Below, piece after piece: positions 9,885-18,380 of a stretch of 64,000 nucleotides of DNA. The notes under the pieces were generated by a model that was given only the letters and a program-made list of their open reading frames with translations, made no database searches and was not told where the DNA came from. The translations under genes and the position numbers were made by a program. How positions within the stretch are numbered: position 1 is the first letter of the stretch; every line of letters starts with the position of its first letter. Source of the DNA: Roseomonas sp. KE0001 (GTDB taxonomy: Bacteria > Pseudomonadota > Alphaproteobacteria > Acetobacterales > Acetobacteraceae); NCBI RefSeq assembly GCF_016107285.1, contig NZ_RCVQ01000001.1, forward strand, positions 496,001-560,000, read 5' to 3'.

Positions 9885-9888
<4 letters not shown>
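8911..9888 (+). CDS. ABC transporter ATP-binding protein, DppD type
   Basis: ATPase of 325 aa that energises the importer. Walker A is GESGSGKS (residues 40-47), the signature is LSGGQRQR, and Walker B is [12 protein letters not shown]. The C-terminus has the oligopeptide-transporter extension (LHPYTRGLL, then [12 protein letters not shown] with paired Cys), which in DppD/OppD relatives can carry an Fe-S cluster. The gene starts within an ATGA overlap with the upstream permease and ends in an ATGA overlap with the next ATPase. Confidence 0.95.
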
Positions 9889-10901
<1,013 letters not shown>

Positions 10902-10916
10902 CCTCCCGGGGGAAGC

Positions 10917-11942
10917 ATGTCCGAGACCAGAAAGAGTCGCGTTCTCTGCGATGTGGACTTCGACCGCGACGGGAGGCAGACCGGATTCCTGCGCCTGTTC
11001 CACTCCTCGCACGTCTCCGCCTATGGCTTCCTGCCCATCCCGATCGTGGTGCTCCGCAACGGCGAGGGGCCGACGGCGCTCTTCGTCTCGGGCAATCACG
11101 GCGACGAGTACGAGGGGCAGCTGGCGCTCTGCGGGCTGGCGCAGTCGCTCGATCCGGAGCGGATCCGCGGCCGCGTCATCATCCTGCCGACGGCGAACTA
11201 TCCGGCGGCGCTGGCCGGCAACCGCGTCTCGCCGGTGGACAACCTCAACCTCAACCGCATCTTCCCCGGCGATCCCGATGGCAGCGTCACCGAGCAGATC
11301 GCCTACTTCATCAGCAGCGAGTTGATCCCGCGCGCCGATCTGGTCTGCGATCTGCACTCCGGCGGCTCCTCGCTGCTCTACACGCCCTGCTCCCTGACCA
11401 ACCACGTCGCCGATCCGGACCTCTTCCGCCGCCAGATCGCCGCGCTCCGGGCCTTCGGCGCGCCGCTCGGCTATGTGCAGGGAAGGGCGCAGGGGCAGGG
11501 CGGCAACCTCACCCTGGGCGGTGTCGCCGAGCGGCGCGGCATCGTCACCCTGGGCACCGAGCTGGGCGGCGCCGGCGCCGTCTCGGCCGAGGGCCTGGCC
11601 ATCGCCCGGCGCGGCGTGCGCAACCTCCTGGTCCATCTCGGCATCCTGCCGGAGACGGAGCGCGAGCCGGCGGAGGAGACGCGGATCTACGGCCTCGGCG
11701 GGCAGGACCATTTCGTCTATGCGCCGGAAGGCGGTGTCTTCGAGCCGCTGGCGGAGCCGGGCGAGACGGTGCGGGCCGGCCAGCCGGCGGCGCGCATCCA
11801 CACGCCCGAGACGCCCTGGGCGCCGCCGGCCGAGGCGGTCTTCGCGCGCGACGGCTTCGTGCTCTGCAAGCGGCAGCCCGGCCGGACCCTGCGCGGCGAC
11901 TGCCTCTATGTGCTGGGCGGCGCGTTCACGCCATCCGGTTGA
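10917..11942 (+). CDS. Succinylglutamate desuccinylase/aspartoacylase family zinc hydrolase
   Basis: Zinc-dependent deacylase of 341 aa in the AstE/aspartoacylase (M14-like) family. The zinc site is visible as GNHGDEYEG (H61, E64) and LHSGG (H147), and the catalytic Glu as GTELGG (E215). A C-terminal beta-domain follows. The overall pattern is closest to DoeB-type N-acetyl-diaminobutyrate deacetylases and other AstE/AspA-like enzymes that remove acyl groups from amino acids. No ectoine genes are present, so DoeB itself is doubtful. Placement at the end of a peptide-type importer operon suggests it deacylates an imported N-acyl compound. ATG 10917 is preceded by a GGGGGAAG stretch that can serve as ribosome-binding site. 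Confidence 0.88.
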   Translation: MSETRKSRVLCDVDFDRDGRQTGFLRLFHSSHVSAYGFLPIPIVVLRNGEGPTALFVSGNHGDEYEGQLALCGLAQSLDPERIRGRVIILPTANYPAALAGNRVSPVDNLNLNRIFPGDPDGSVTEQIAYFISSELIPRADLVCDLHSGGSSLLYTPCSLTNHVADPDLFRRQIAALRAFGAPLGYVQGRAQGQGGNLTLGGVAERRGIVTLGTELGGAGAVSAEGLAIARRGVRNLLVHLGILPETEREPAEETRIYGLGGQDHFVYAPEGGVFEPLAEPGETVRAGQPAARIHTPETPWAPPAEAVFARDGFVLCKRQPGRTLRGDCLYVLGGAFTPSG

Positions 11943-11970
11943 ACAGCCTGGCCCGTCGGCTACGCAACGA

Positions 11971-11999
11971 TCGTCAACTCCCTGCAACATTGCGGACAC
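11971..11999 (+). promoter_or_regulatory. Weak candidate Pho box upstream of plcP
   Basis: TCGTCAA, CTGCAAC and CGGACAC are spaced 11 bases apart, the phasing of PhoB direct repeats. Each matches CTGTCAT only partly (about 4 of 7). The middle unit resembles the third repeat in front of pstS. It lies about 100 bases before the plcP start. It may be chance. Confidence 0.25.
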
Positions 12000-12101
12000 G
12001 GTACCGTCGCAGCTCTCGGCTAAGGGCTTCCCGCACGCAACGTTCCTGCTCCCCACGGACTCGCCGCGCGGGGGAAGGGGCCAGCTGAAGGGAAGCCGGC
12101 C

Positions 12102-12965
12102 ATGGCACCGATCCCCGCCCCGCGCCGCTACCGCGCGATCTTCCTCTCCGACACGCATCTCGGCATGCGGGGCTGCCGCGCCGACCTGCTGCTGGACTTC
12201 CTGCGGCAGGTGGAGTGCGAGCAGCTCTACCTGGTGGGCGATATCGTCGATGGATGGCGCCTGCGCCGCTCCTGGTACTGGGACCCGGTGCATGACCAGG
12301 TGATCCGCCGCATCCTGGCCATGGCGCGGAGCGGCACCCGCGTCACCTATATCCCCGGCAATCATGACGAGGTCTTCCGCGACTGGGCCGGGCCGGAATT
12401 CGTCATCGCCGGCGTCTCGCTGGTGCGCGAGGCGGTGCACGAGGCGGCCGATGGCCGGCGCTTCCTCGTCATGCACGGCGACGAGTTCGACAGCGTGGTG
12501 CGCTACGCGACCCTGCTCGCGCATCTGGGCGACTGGGCCTACGACGCCGCGCTGCGCCTGAACCGCTGGTTCAACGCGGTGCGCCGGCGCCTCGGCTATC
12601 CCTACTGGTCGCTGTCGCAATGGCTGAAGCTTCAGGTGAAGGAAGCGGTCAAGGCGATCGATCGGTTCGAGGAGGCACTGGCCGAGGAGGCGCGGCGGCG
12701 CGACCTGGACGGCGTCATCTGCGGCCATATCCACCATGCCGAGATGCGGCAGGTGCACGGCGTCACCTACATGAACGATGGCGACTGGGTGGAGAGCTGC
12801 ACCGCGCTCGCCGAGCATGCGGACGGGCGCTTCGAGCTGATCGACTGGGCCGCCGAACAGCGGCGGCGCCATGCCGCCCCCGTCGTCTCCCCCGTCGCCG
12901 CCCCCGTCGCCCTGATCCCGCCGGCGCCCCATCCCCAGGCCTCCCTGCCGGTGGCCGAGGGCTGA
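12102..12965 (+). CDS. plcP: PlcP-type metallophosphoesterase (LpxH-like fold)
   Basis: Calcineurin-like phosphoesterase of 287 aa with the full two-metal site: SDTHLG, GDIVDGW, GNHDE, MHGDEFD and GHIHHAE in order. Such proteins are often annotated as UDP-2,3-diacylglucosamine diphosphatase. The RLGYPYWSLSQWLKLQVKEAV and WVESCTALAEH segments match the alphaproteobacterial branch that includes PlcP, the phospholipase C which degrades phosphatidylcholine and related lipids during phosphate starvation. The next gene is an Agt-type glycosyltransferase, the known partner that builds glycolipids from the released diacylglycerol. The stop is one base before that gene's ATG. The C-terminus is a Pro/Ala-rich tail beyond the domain. 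PlcP is favoured over LpxH because of the partner gene; the assignment remains inference. Confidence 0.82.
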   Translation: MAPIPAPRRYRAIFLSDTHLGMRGCRADLLLDFLRQVECEQLYLVGDIVDGWRLRRSWYWDPVHDQVIRRILAMARSGTRVTYIPGNHDEVFRDWAGPEFVIAGVSLVREAVHEAADGRRFLVMHGDEFDSVVRYATLLAHLGDWAYDAALRLNRWFNAVRRRLGYPYWSLSQWLKLQVKEAVKAIDRFEEALAEEARRRDLDGVICGHIHHAEMRQVHGVTYMNDGDWVESCTALAEHADGRFELIDWAAEQRRRHAAPVVSPVAAPVALIPPAPHPQASLPVAEG

Positions 12966-12966
12966 G

Positions 12967-13983
12967 ATGCGCCTGCTGATCGTCTCGGATGCCTGGACGC
13001 CGCAGGTGAACGGCGTCGTGCGGACGCTCGGCATGGTCAGCGAGGCGCTGCGGCGGCAGGGGGACGTGGTCGAGGTGATCGGCCCGGATCGCTTTCCCAG
13101 CTGGCCCGCGCCGGGCGATCCCGCCATCCGGCTGGCGCTGCTGCCGCGCCGCCGCCTGGCCGGCCTGGCGCGCGCGTTCCGGCCGGATGCGGTGCATATC
13201 GCGACGGAGGGGCCGCTGGGCTGGGCCATGCGCGCCCTCTGCCGCCGTTGGGGCTGGTCCTTCACCACCGCCTTCCACACCCGCTTCCCGGACTACCTGC
13301 GGGCGCGCTTCGGCTTGTCGCCGCGTCTGTCCTGGCCCCTGCTGCGCCGTTTCCATGCCCCCGCCGCGACCACGATGGTGGCGACCGAGGCCTTGCGCCG
13401 CGAGCTGAAGACGCAGGGCTTCCGCCATCTCAGCCACTGGTCGCGCGGGGTGGACACCGCGCTGTTCCGCCCCGGCGCGCGGGACGCCTTCCCCGACCTG
13501 CCGCGCCCGATCTTCCTCTGCGCCGGCCGGCTGGCCGCGGAGAAGGGGGTGCGCGACTTCCTCGGCCTGGATCTGCCGGGCAGCAAGCTCGTCGTGGGGG
13601 ACGGGCCGGAGCGCGCGGCGCTGGAGCAGGGCTTCCCACGGGCGCGCTTCACCGGCTTCCTGCACCGCGAGGCGCTGGCGGCGGCCTATGCCGCGGCCGA
13701 TGTGCTGGTCTTTCCCTCCCGCACCGACACCTTCGGCCTGGTGCTGCTCGAGGCGCTGGCCTGCGGCACGCCGGTGGCCGCGCTGCCGCAACCCGGCCCG
13801 CTCGCCATCCTGCAGGGTGCCGATGGCGTGGTCGGCGCCGTGGCTGAGGATCTGCGCAGCGCCTGCCTGGCGGCGCTGGGCGCCGACCGCGAGGCCTGCC
13901 GGCGCCGGGCGGAGGATTTCTCCTGGTCCGCCAGCGCCCGCCAGTTCCGCGCCCAGCTCGCGCCGTTTCAGGCCGGCGCGTAG
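12967..13983 (+). CDS. Glycosyltransferase family 4, Agt-like diacylglycerol glycosyltransferase
   Basis: GT-B fold glycosyltransferase of 338 aa. The N-terminus (MRLLIVSDAWTPQVNGVVRTL) and HIATEGPLGWAMR are typical of the SqdX/MgtA/Agt group of lipid and mannosyl transferases. The donor-binding half has CAGRLAAEKGVRDFL, VVGDGPER and FPSRTDTFGLVLLEALACGTPVA, which contains the E-x7-E-type motif. In Sinorhizobium and marine alphaproteobacteria the gene next to plcP encodes Agt, which adds glucose or glucuronate to diacylglycerol. The gene is tightly coupled to plcP and overlaps the convergent methyltransferase gene by 16 bases. Confidence 0.85.
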   Translation: MRLLIVSDAWTPQVNGVVRTLGMVSEALRRQGDVVEVIGPDRFPSWPAPGDPAIRLALLPRRRLAGLARAFRPDAVHIATEGPLGWAMRALCRRWGWSFTTAFHTRFPDYLRARFGLSPRLSWPLLRRFHAPAATTMVATEALRRELKTQGFRHLSHWSRGVDTALFRPGARDAFPDLPRPIFLCAGRLAAEKGVRDFLGLDLPGSKLVVGDGPERAALEQGFPRARFTGFLHREALAAAYAAADVLVFPSRTDTFGLVLLEALACGTPVAALPQPGPLAILQGADGVVGAVAEDLRSACLAALGADREACRRRAEDFSWSASARQFRAQLAPFQAGA

Positions 13984-14594
13984 CGCCAGACGCTGGCCGG
14001 GGGAAAGTTCCTCGGCGTCCAGGCCTCCCGCCGCGCCGACAGGCCGAGCTTGCGCCAGGGCAGCGGCGAGGTGATGCAATAGGTATAGAGCAGGAAGCCG
14101 CGCCCCGGCGCCACCGCCTCGACGCTTTCCAGGAAGCGGCGCTGCCGTTCCAGCGGCAGCAGCACCAGGGGAATGCCGCAGATCACCGTCCCGATGCGGC
14201 CCCGCGCGGCCTCCGGCAGGGCGCCGCGCCGGTCGAAGGCGTCGCCCTCGATCACCGGCACGCCGGGAAGGGTGGCGCGCAGATGCGTGGCCATGGCGGG
14301 AACGATCTCGACCGGCAGCAGCCGGTCGGCCGGCAGGCCCTGCTCCAGCAGGGTCCGGGAGAGCACGCCGGTGCCGGCGCCCAGCTCCACCACATACTCC
14401 CCCGGCGCCCAGCGGGTCAGCGCCGCGATGCGCCGGCACAGGCTGGGCGAGGACGGCACCACCGACCCCATCTGCAACGGATTGGCCAGCCAGCGGCGCA
14501 GGAAGAGACCGGCCCCGGCCGCGCGGGGCGGCGCTCCGGTGCTCTGGCGGTCCGGCGATCCCGTCGTGGTGGAGAGGGGCAGGGCATCGGTCAT
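13968..14594 (-). CDS. PmtA-like class I SAM methyltransferase (phospholipid N-methyltransferase family)
   Basis: Methyltransferase of 208 aa. The FLRRWLANPLQMGSVVPSSP segment followed by the SAM-binding motif VVELGAGTGVLSRTLL is the usual start of PmtA-type phosphatidylethanolamine N-methyltransferases and close relatives. LLPVEIVPAM and VIEGDAFD form motifs II and III. Start ATG 14594 (MTDALPL) has an AGGA about 7 bases upstream. It converges on the glycosyltransferase gene and overlaps its end. Lying next to plcP and agt, it may act on the same lipid pool, for example making phosphatidylcholine from phosphatidylethanolamine. A different small-molecule substrate cannot be excluded. Confidence 0.75.
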   Translation of the reverse strand: MTDALPLSTTTGSPDRQSTGAPPRAAGAGLFLRRWLANPLQMGSVVPSSPSLCRRIAALTRWAPGEYVVELGAGTGVLSRTLLEQGLPADRLLPVEIVPAMATHLRATLPGVPVIEGDAFDRRGALPEAARGRIGTVICGIPLVLLPLERQRRFLESVEAVAPGRGFLLYTYCITSPLPWRKLGLSARREAWTPRNFPPASVWRYAPA

Positions 14595-14691
14595 CGGCAC
14601 GTTCCTGTGACAGGCCGAGGTCCGCTTAGCCGCCGATCCGGGACAGTAGAATGGCAGGGGAATGACGATCCGGCGAAGGCGCCGGCCAGGC

Positions 14692-15144
14692 TCAGCGATT
14701 TGGCCAGAGGCCCGGGGTGGCAAATTCGATGAGGTGCCCGTCCGGGTCGCGCAGGAAGATGCTGTGCCCGCCGCGCGGCCAGGACACCCGGCCCTCGATG
14801 GCGATGTCCCGGCCGGTCAGCCAGTCCTCCCAGCTCCGCAGCGCCTCGCCGGGGACCTGGAAGGCGATGTGCTGCCGGCCCTCGGCATCATGGCCCGGAA
14901 TGGTACCGCCCGGCGTCCTGGCCGGCTCCGCGCTTCCGCCCCGCAGGAAGAGGAGCAACACGCCGGAGCCGATCCCCAGGGCGCAGAAGATCGGGCTGGC
15001 CAACAGCGGTTGCAGACCGATGACGCTCTCGTAGAAACGCCGCGCCGCCGCCATGTCTCGCACGTAGAGCGCCGTCTCCAGCAGCCGCCCGGGGGGCAGG
15101 GGGCGGGCCGCCTTCGTCTCCGCGTCCGACTGATCGCTTCGCAT
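14692..15144 (-). CDS. VOC family protein (glyoxalase/dioxygenase fold)
   Basis: Single-domain vicinal-oxygen-chelate protein of 150 aa. It begins LLETALYVRDMAAARRFYESVIGLQP, has HIAFQVP in the middle and ends IFLRDPDGHLIEFATPGLW, the classic paired beta-alpha-beta3 pattern with His and Glu metal ligands. Function among glyoxalase, dioxygenase and resistance proteins cannot be assigned. Start ATG 15144. It is divergent from the small acidic protein gene, with 137 bases between. Confidence 0.85.
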   Translation of the reverse strand: MRSDQSDAETKAARPLPPGRLLETALYVRDMAAARRFYESVIGLQPLLASPIFCALGIGSGVLLLFLRGGSAEPARTPGGTIPGHDAEGRQHIAFQVPGEALRSWEDWLTGRDIAIEGRVSWPRGGHSIFLRDPDGHLIEFATPGLWPNR

Positions 15145-15281
15145 GGCTGACCTGTCTCCCTCGGCTCCCCTGGCCCGGCGCGCCGCCGCCGTCCGGAATG
15201 CAACCCCGCCGCCCGGGTCGGGTTGCTGGTCCAGGGACCCGGCTCCGGCCGGGCCCGGACAACAGGATGAGGAGATACGCC

Positions 15282-15506
15282 ATGTCGGGATCCAAGCCTT
15301 CCGGCGTCGAGCGGCCCTCGCCGCCGCCCGGTGACGGGAAGCGCCCCTCCCAGGGCAAGGCGGCCGAGGAGTCGCTGGAGGAGGCCCTGGAAGATACCTT
15401 CCCGGCGAGCGATCCGCCGGCCCAGTCCAGCCCGGGCCATTCGGTCGGCTGGGACGCGCCGGAGGGCGACGGGAAGGAGGAGGACGGCAAGGCGAAGACG
15501 GGCTGA
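15282..15506 (+). CDS. Small acidic protein with EDTFPASDPPA motif
   Basis: Predicted soluble, probably disordered protein of 74 aa, rich in Pro, Ser, Gly, Lys and Glu. The core is SLEEALEDTFPASDPPAQ, a short motif that recurs in many small uncharacterised proteins of alphaproteobacteria. The start is supported by GAGGAG seven bases before ATG 15282. It stands alone. The function is unknown; I know of no assigned activity for this motif. Confidence 0.7.
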   Translation: MSGSKPSGVERPSPPPGDGKRPSQGKAAEESLEEALEDTFPASDPPAQSSPGHSVGWDAPEGDGKEEDGKAKTG

Positions 15507-15555
15507 TCCGCCACGCCTCACGCCTCGCCGGACGACCTCGCCGTCCGGCGAGGCC

Positions 15556-16887
15556 TCAGTCCGGCGGGGAGAGCGCGGCGCGGGGGAAGCGGATGGCGAA
15601 GCGGCTGCGCGGGTGCCGCTCGAGAAGCAACTGGCCGCCCAGCTGCTGGGCGCAGGACTGCACCAGGACCATCCCGATGCCCTGCGCGCCGAGCGCGGCG
15701 AATTCGTTGAACGGCGCTCCGTCATTGCAGATCGTGAGGATGCAGTCTCCCTGCTCCTCGGTGAGCGTCACGGTGATCGTGCCCCGCCGTCCCTCGGCGA
15801 AGCCGTGGCGCACGGCGTTGTCCAGAATCTGCGTCATCGCCAGGCCCAGCAGCAGCGCCTGGTCCGCCGGTGCCTGACAGGAGCCGATGTCGAGCGTCAG
15901 GTGGATCCGCTCGTCCTCTCCCTCGACCGCCTTGCGGGCAACTTCTCCCAGATAGCGGCGGAGATCGACCTTCCCGAGATCGGCATCGCGATAGAGCGCC
16001 TCGTGCAGGCTTCCCATCCCCTGGATGCGCTGGGCGGCCCCCTCCAGCGCCCGCCGCAGGGGCGGCGTGGCGCGGCGGGACTGCAGGCGCAGCAGGCTGG
16101 TCACCATCTGGAAGTTGCTGCGGACCCGGTAGATCAGCTCGTGATGCAGCCGCTCCTGCCGGTGCTGGGCCAGGCGGGCGGCCTCATGCGCCTGATGCAG
16201 CGCGTCGCGGTCGAGCAGGATGCCCGCCAGCTCGCCCTCCTTCGTCCGCGCGCCGCGCATGCGGAGCCATGGCATGCCCCCGTCGGCCCGGATGACGCGG
16301 AATTCCTGATCCAGACGCCCCGCGGGATCGGCCAGGGCGGCGCGCATGGCCTGGCGGAAGCCCTCGACGTCGTCGGGGTGGAGGTGGGTGTGCAGCCAGA
16401 GCATGCTGGAAGGCTCCGGCTCGGGCTCCCGGCCAAGCAGGGCCCAGGCGATGGGTGACAGGGTGAGACGATTGGCCTCCTGCGACCACGTCCAGTCCCC
16501 GAGATTCCCCAGCGTCCAGGCCCGGTCCCGCTGCTCCCGCAGGGGTGCGGCGCGATCGAGCACCTCGCGGAACTCGCCGCCCAGGGCGGCGGCGAAGCCG
16601 CCGGCGAGCAGCGGCGCCACCAGGTTCCGCCATTCCGCGACTCCGGTTCCCGTCATGGCGAGCCAGGCTTCCTGCAGGGCATAGACGGCAAGTGCCGCCA
16701 GCCCGGCGGGGCGCCCCCCGATGACCGCCGCCAGGGCGACGCCCACGACCAGAAGGAGCGGAGCCACGGCCGGCGAATCCGGCCAGACATGCTGCAGAGC
16801 GGTGGTTCCCGCCCCGATGGCAAGCCCGGTCAACTGGCTGGCCAGCACGCCGGTGGCGGCGGGAAGGCGGGCGAAAAGGAGAATCAA
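15556..16887 (-). CDS. HisKA_2-type sensor kinase-like protein with altered phospho-acceptor site
   Basis: Membrane protein of 443 aa. Residues 1-100 hold three or four hydrophobic segments, about 125-235 a PAS fold (WTLGNLGDWTWSQEANRLTLSP and the later PAC-like EFRVIRADGGMPWLRMRG), and the rest a HisKA_2/HATPase_c kinase core. The dimerisation box reads HHELIYRVRSNFQMVTSLL, where family members read E-[IVL]-H-H-R-V-K-N-N; the phospho-accepting His position is Ile252 here. The ATP site is intact: ILDNAVRHG (N box), NDGAPF (G1) and GIGMVLV (G2). H248 or H249 just upstream might substitute, or the protein may not autophosphorylate. It is divergent from pstS, where phoR is often found, but it is not PhoR-like. 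Its partner regulator is unknown. Confidence 0.82.
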   Translation of the reverse strand: MILLFARLPAATGVLASQLTGLAIGAGTTALQHVWPDSPAVAPLLLVVGVALAAVIGGRPAGLAALAVYALQEAWLAMTGTGVAEWRNLVAPLLAGGFAAALGGEFREVLDRAAPLREQRDRAWTLGNLGDWTWSQEANRLTLSPIAWALLGREPEPEPSSMLWLHTHLHPDDVEGFRQAMRAALADPAGRLDQEFRVIRADGGMPWLRMRGARTKEGELAGILLDRDALHQAHEAARLAQHRQERLHHELIYRVRSNFQMVTSLLRLQSRRATPPLRRALEGAAQRIQGMGSLHEALYRDADLGKVDLRRYLGEVARKAVEGEDERIHLTLDIGSCQAPADQALLLGLAMTQILDNAVRHGFAEGRRGTITVTLTEEQGDCILTICNDGAPFNEFAALGAQGIGMVLVQSCAQQLGGQLLLERHPRSRFAIRFPRAALSPPD

Positions 16888-17221
16888 GGGTGGATTGGTC
16901 CGGATCTGTGCCGCTCAGGCAGGAATAGGAGACTTATATCGAAAACAGACCATTTCCGGGAATAATTCCGCGTGATGAGACTGCTCCGCGCGGAGCGCCC
17001 AGGCATGACGTTCCGGAGGGGCCAGGGGTTTCCGGATCGTTCCACAGTGCTGCCCGATGCCATCCCATTTCCGCCGCCCCGGTGAAGGCCCGGTTCCGTT
17101 GGCCGTGAGGGCTTGTCTGTCATCGAAGCTTCATAAATCTGCAATCCAACGGTCGCAGCCAGCGCCTAGAAGGCGGCCACCGCACCGGCCCCTCCCAATG
17201 GGCGCCAAAAGACGGAGATAC
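16888..17221. other. 334-bp divergent regulatory region, kinase / pstS
   Basis: No credible gene is present. The half nearest pstS carries the Pho box listed separately. An AT-richer stretch at about 16930-16975 (TATATCGAAAACAGACC) lies just upstream of the kinase start and probably holds its promoter. The pstS ribosome-binding site GGAG is at 17213-17216. Confidence 0.6.
17117..17145 (+). promoter_or_regulatory. Pho box (PhoB binding site) upstream of pstS
   Basis: Three 7-base direct repeats in 11-base phase: CTGTCAT at 17117, GCTTCAT at 17128 and CTGCAAT at 17139, separated by 4-base spacers. The first unit is a perfect match to the PhoB half-site and the second matches at five of seven positions. 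It lies about 77 bases before the pstS ATG. The same CGAAGCTTCAT string occurs in the box before phoX. Confidence 0.82.
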
Positions 17222-18271
17222 ATGGTGAGCAATCGGCTTCTTGCCCTGGCCGCTGGCCTGGTCGCGACGATCGGCGTGAGCATGGCGGCGAACGCCCAGC
17301 AGGCTTCCATCACGGGCGCAGGCGCGAGCTTCCCCAATCCGCTGTACCAGAAGTGGGGTGCCGCGGCGCGTGAGGCCATCGGGCTGCAGCTCAACTACCA
17401 GTCGGTCGGCTCGGGCGCGGGGCAGACGCAGATCCGCAACCGCACGGTCGATTTCGGCGCCTCCGACGCGCCGATGAAGGCCGAGGAGCTCGCCGAGCAC
17501 AAGCTGCTGCAGTTCCCCTCCACCATGGGCAGCCTGACCGCGATCGTGAACATCCCGGGCGTCGAGGACCACAAGCTGCGCCTGACCGGCGAGGTGATCT
17601 CGGACATCTACCTCGGCAAGATCAGCAAGTGGAACGACCCCCGCCTGGTCGAGCTGAACCCGGGCGTCGAGCTGCCCAACCTCGCCATCGCTCCGGTCTA
17701 CCGCGCCGACGGCTCCGGCACGACCTATGTCTGGGTCTCCTACCTCTCCGCCGTCTCGTCCGAGTTCAAGGACCGCGTCGGCGTGGGCACCTCGGTGCGC
17801 TGGCCGGCCGGCACGGGTGCCCGCGGCAATGAGGGCGTGGCCGGCACGGTGCGCAACGTCCGCGGCGCCATCGGCTATGTCGAGCACGCCTATGCGGCGC
17901 AGAACAAGCTCGTCACCACCCAGCTGCGCAACAAGGCCGGCCAGTTCGTGGTGCCGAACAGCGAGGCCTTCGAGGCCGCCGCGTCCAACGCCGACTGGAG
18001 CACGCCGAACTTCGCCGCCAACCTGGTGAACACCGAGGGCGAGAAGTCCTGGCCGATCGTCTCGCCGACCTTCATCCTGCTGCCGAAGAACCCGCAGGAC
18101 GCGACCCGGGCGCAGAACGTGATGAAGTTCTTCGACTGGGCCTATCGCGACGGCGATGCCGCCGCCCGGGAGCTGGACTACATCCCGCTGCCGGAGAAGG
18201 TCGAGGAGGCGGTGCGCGCCGCCTGGGCCCAGGTGCAGGTGGACGGCAAGCCGCTCTGGCCGGCGAAGTGA
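17222..18271 (+). CDS. pstS: Phosphate-binding periplasmic protein PstS
   Basis: High-affinity phosphate receptor of 349 aa. The N-terminus (MVSNRLLALAAGLVATIGVS, ending AANAQQ) is a Sec signal peptide. The mature part starts ASITGAGASFPNPLYQKW, and family hallmarks follow: SVGSGAGQTQIRNRTVDFGASDAPM, ISDIYLGKISKWNDP, YRADGSGTTYVWVSYL and GTGARGNEGVAGTV, which line the phosphate pocket. ATG 17222 has GGAG six bases upstream. It is the first gene of pstSCAB-phoU-phoB and has a Pho box upstream, so induction by phosphate limitation through PhoB is expected. Confidence 0.97.
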   Translation: MVSNRLLALAAGLVATIGVSMAANAQQASITGAGASFPNPLYQKWGAAAREAIGLQLNYQSVGSGAGQTQIRNRTVDFGASDAPMKAEELAEHKLLQFPSTMGSLTAIVNIPGVEDHKLRLTGEVISDIYLGKISKWNDPRLVELNPGVELPNLAIAPVYRADGSGTTYVWVSYLSAVSSEFKDRVGVGTSVRWPAGTGARGNEGVAGTVRNVRGAIGYVEHAYAAQNKLVTTQLRNKAGQFVVPNSEAFEAAASNADWSTPNFAANLVNTEGEKSWPIVSPTFILLPKNPQDATRAQNVMKFFDWAYRDGDAAARELDYIPLPEKVEEAVRAAWAQVQVDGKPLWPAK

Positions 18272-18282
18272 CGAACGCGCGG

Positions 18283-18305
18283 CGCCCGGGCGGTCAGCCC
18301 GGGCG
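18283..18305 (+). terminator. Intercistronic hairpin between pstS and pstC
   Basis: CGCCCGGGC-GGTCA-GCCCGGGCG is a perfect 9-bp stem with a 5-base loop, 11 bases after the pstS stop. No T-run follows. It may attenuate read-through or protect the pstS message, giving more PstS than membrane subunits, as is known for receptor-first ABC operons. Confidence 0.6.
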
Positions 18306-18380
18306 TCCTGGCAGGCTGCCCGCGCACCGAACGGCCAGGGCCGCGCGGCGCCGGGCATGCCGAGCTTCCGGAGTCTGATC

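Noticed and set aside
12102-12965. LpxH lipid A enzyme
   Set aside because: Metal motifs fit, but the downstream Agt-type glycosyltransferase and the sequence style favour PlcP; kept as an alternative only.
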